Shown: positions 62,056 to 64,000 of the stretch, piece after piece | How positions within the stretch are numbered: the first letter of the stretch is position 1 | Layout of the letters: the number at the start of each line of letters is the position of its first letter | NCBI RefSeq assembly: GCF_003020115.1 | Contig: NZ_PYFX01000003.1 | Coordinates: 186,001-250,000 of the forward strand | DNA length: 64,000 bases | Direction: 5' to 3' | From: Bradyrhizobium sp. MOS002 | GTDB lineage: Bacteria; Pseudomonadota; Alphaproteobacteria; Rhizobiales; Xanthobacteraceae | Program-made: the position numbers and the translations under genes | The notes under the pieces: model-generated | What the model was told of the DNA's origin: nothing | Databases searched by the model: none | Seen by the model: only the letters and a program-made list of their open reading frames with translations

Positions 62056-63428
62056 GTTTCGAGCCCGGAACGGTCTTCAGCAGCCGTCACCTCGCCGATA
62101 TTTTCAGCACCGCCCCGATGCGCACTATTTTCGGTGAGCGCAATTCGCTTGAGTCCATGCTCCTGGTCGAGGTCGCGCTGGCGAAGGTGCAAGGGCAGCT
62201 CGGTTTGATTCCTGCCGAGGCTGCTGCTGCGATCGCCTCCGCTGCACGTGCTGAACTAATCGATCTCGACGAATTGGCCGCCGGCACCTTGCGCGCTGGT
62301 TTGCCGGTCGTGAATCTGGTCGAGCAGCTGATCCGGCTCACCGGCAAACCCCATGGCGAATTCGTCCATTGGGGTGCCACGAGTCAGGACATCATGGACA
62401 CCGCGCTCGTGATGCAGATGCGCGACGCGCTCGAGCTCATCCACCGCGATCTGGAGCGCCTGATATCGACGCTTGCGGATCTGGCGCGTACCCATCGCGA
62501 TACGCCGATGGTCGGCAGGACCAAGCTTCAACACGCGATCCCGATCACCTTCGGGTTCAAGGTTTCCGTCTGGCTGTCGGGCCTGCTGCGCCACAGGCAA
62601 CGTCTCGCCGAACTCAAACCAAGAGTCCTCCAGGTCCAGTTCGGCGGTGCGGTCGGCACTTTCGCATCACTCGGCGATGACGGCGACAGCGTCCGCGCTG
62701 CGCTGGCCAGCGAGCTCGGACTCGGCGAGCCCCTGGTGGCATGGCACGCAGCGCGCGATGGTTTGGCCGAGACGGTTTGCCTGCTTGGGCTGATCTCTGC
62801 GACCCTGAGCAAGATCGCGACCGATGTCGTGTTGATGGCGCAGACCGAGGTCGGCGAAGTGCTGGAGCCAGGCGGTCAGGGCCATGGCGCATCCAGCACC
62901 ATGCCGCACAAGCGTAACCCGATCATCTGCGAGCAGATTCTCAGCACCGGACCGTCGCTGCGCCGGCTGGCAAGCGCCATGCTCGACGCTTCGGTCCACG
63001 ACCACGAACGGGCGACGGGACCGTGGCAAGCCGAATGGTTGCTGCTGCCGGAAGCGTTCGCGCTGGTCTCCCGGGCCATGGATAACGCTGTTCGCCTCTG
63101 CAGCGGACTGGTCGTCAGGCCCGATGCGATGCAGGCCAATCTCGGTCGGACACAGGGTCTCATCGCCGCAGAGGCCGTCATGATGGCGCTGGCGCCGCAC
63201 GTCGGGCGCCATCATGCGCACGAAATGGTGAGTGCGGCATGCACGCACGCCATCGCCTCGGGTCTGACGCTAGCCCAGAGCCTTTCGCGCGATCCGGCCG
63301 TGACGGCCCACATCGCACCCCATGAGATCGAGGCGGCTGCGGATCCGGCCCGATACATCGGCCTGTCCGGCCGTGAGGTCGATCGTGTTCTCGCGGCGGT
63401 GCAAGGCGACGCCATTGATGCGGAGTGA
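62049..63428 (+). CDS. 3-carboxy-cis,cis-muconate cycloisomerase-like protein (fumarase/aspartase superfamily)
   Basis: This 459-residue member of the fumarase/argininosuccinate lyase superfamily has the signature GHGASSTMPHKRNP at about residues 278-291, with the catalytic Ser, and HWGATSQDIMDTAL near residue 107. PcaB-type cycloisomerases and adenylosuccinate lyase are closest. The GST and tripartite binding-protein neighbours favour catabolism of an organic acid over purine synthesis. Specific pca neighbours are not in view. Confidence 0.83.
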   Translation: MLSFEPGTVFSSRHLADIFSTAPMRTIFGERNSLESMLLVEVALAKVQGQLGLIPAEAAAAIASAARAELIDLDELAAGTLRAGLPVVNLVEQLIRLTGKPHGEFVHWGATSQDIMDTALVMQMRDALELIHRDLERLISTLADLARTHRDTPMVGRTKLQHAIPITFGFKVSVWLSGLLRHRQRLAELKPRVLQVQFGGAVGTFASLGDDGDSVRAALASELGLGEPLVAWHAARDGLAETVCLLGLISATLSKIATDVVLMAQTEVGEVLEPGGQGHGASSTMPHKRNPIICEQILSTGPSLRRLASAMLDASVHDHERATGPWQAEWLLLPEAFALVSRAMDNAVRLCSGLVVRPDAMQANLGRTQGLIAAEAVMMALAPHVGRHHAHEMVSAACTHAIASGLTLAQSLSRDPAVTAHIAPHEIEAAADPARYIGLSGREVDRVLAAVQGDAIDAE

Positions 63429-63434
63429 GGCCAT

Positions 63435-64000
63435 ATGATTTTGAAGCGCAAGCGCATCGGCCTCGTCGCAGCTGCGGTGCTGACAATGTTGAATGCGGCA
63501 CAGGCCGAGTCGCCGTTCCCGTCACGGCCAATCACGTTGATCGTCCCGTTCGCGGCTGGCGGCCCCAATGACGTGATGAGCCGGATCGTGTCCGAACACA
63601 TGGCGCGAAAACTTGGGCAGCCGATCATTGTCGAGAACATCGCCGGGGCGGGCGGCACGACCGGCTCAACACGCGTCGCGAAAAGCGCGCCCGACGGTTA
63701 TACGCTCGTCAGCGGTCACGTCGGGACGCATGCTGCATCGGTCGCGCTGTATCCGAATCTCCGTTACGACCCAATGGTTGATTTCACGCCGATCGGCCTC
63801 GTTGCGGAAACGCCGATCCTCGTCGTCGTTCGTCGCGACCTCGCCGCCGACAGCATGGCGTCGTTCATCGCGATCGCCAAGGCGCGTGGCCCAGACCTCA
63901 CCTTGGGCCATGCGGGTGTCGGTTCGATCAGCCACATCAGCTGTCTGCTGTTCACCTCCGTGATCGGATTCAAGCCGGTGGAGGTGCCATATCGCGGATC
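63435..64000 (+). CDS. Tripartite tricarboxylate transporter binding protein (Bug family), N-terminal part
   Basis: The first 188 residues are visible; the gene leaves the right edge. A signal peptide (MILKRKRIGLVAAAVLTMLN, cleavage near AQAE) is followed by the Bug-family loops PITLIVPFAAGGPNDVMSRI and ENIAGAGGTTGSTRVAKS. It is 6 bases after the PcaB-like gene, in the same transcript. It would capture an organic acid in the periplasm. Many Bug genes stand without adjacent tctAB; whether those follow here cannot be seen. Confidence 0.9.
   Translation, partial: MILKRKRIGLVAAAVLTMLNAAQAESPFPSRPITLIVPFAAGGPNDVMSRIVSEHMARKLGQPIIVENIAGAGGTTGSTRVAKSAPDGYTLVSGHVGTHAASVALYPNLRYDPMVDFTPIGLVAETPILVVVRRDLAADSMASFIAIAKARGPDLTLGHAGVGSISHISCLLFTSVIGFKPVEVPYRG

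Noticed and set aside
62049..63428. Calling the lyase argininosuccinate or adenylosuccinate lyase
   Set aside because: The superfamily signature is shared, but the neighbours are catabolic and the length fits PcaB-like proteins; left as PcaB-like.

Overview
The window is GC-rich DNA with alphaproteobacterial gene content, most consistent with Bradyrhizobium or a close relative in the Nitrobacteraceae. The signs are many ABC and tripartite uptake systems, FixK-type TTGA-N6-TCAA boxes, and intergenic palindromic repeats of the kind common in that genus. The assignment is inference; there is no rRNA marker. No tRNA, rRNA, CRISPR array, insertion sequence or prophage was recognised.

Region 1 (1-20 kb) is a minus-strand block for sugar uptake and oxidation. 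It holds a polyol/sugar ABC importer (1-3233) with a SorC-type regulator and a HAD phosphatase (3547-5165). Next come a ChvE/MmsAB monosaccharide importer (5238-9198), a lactonase, a mutarotase and a D-galactose/L-arabinose-type 1-dehydrogenase (9272-12155). A FadR-type regulator, a YtfQRT-YjfF importer (12152-17519) and an FAH-family enzyme (18017-19189) complete it. Together they suggest import of galactose- or arabinose-like sugars followed by non-phosphorylative oxidation. Stem-loops follow each of the three substrate-binding-protein genes.

Region 2 (19.3-29.1 kb) is the most unusual part. An AprBA-like flavoprotein/ferredoxin pair, a HEAT-repeat protein, a ferredoxin-NADP+ reductase, a DUF971 protein and a Crp/Fnr regulator lie beside a NitT/TauT-type ABC importer whose binding protein has a NosL-like tail. 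A YeiH-type putative sulfate exporter sits at the edge. The regulator gene has a consensus sigma-54 promoter. The other four transcription units each carry a copy of a GCAATTAGTTGC-like site 48-77 bp upstream of their first gene. This looks like one nitrogen- or sulfur-linked regulon of unknown substrate.

Region 3 (29.2-42.8 kb) is mixed: a DsbA-type protein, alanine dehydrogenase with a divergent Lrp regulator, a PaoABC-type molybdenum aldehyde oxidoreductase, a frameshifted Orn/Lys/Arg decarboxylase, a GNAT acetyltransferase, a 70-residue protein behind a FixK-type box, a 2-hydroxyacid dehydrogenase divergent from a split TPP decarboxylase, a VanZ protein and a DUF1236 protein.

Region 4 (42.8-59.6 kb) concerns glyoxylate, purine and oxalate. 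It has glxR-hyi-gcl, adenine deaminase, a NYN/OST-HTH protein, a TctABC importer with an IclR regulator, and an oxalate module: a CoA ligase, a GntR regulator with repeated operator-like sites, oxc and frc. Oxalate or purine degradation products can thus be routed to glyoxylate and glycerate or to formate and CO2.

Region 5 (59.6-64 kb) has small uncharacterised proteins, a cold-shock protein with a clear terminator, and the start of a GST / PcaB-like / Bug-type binding protein operon that runs off the right edge.
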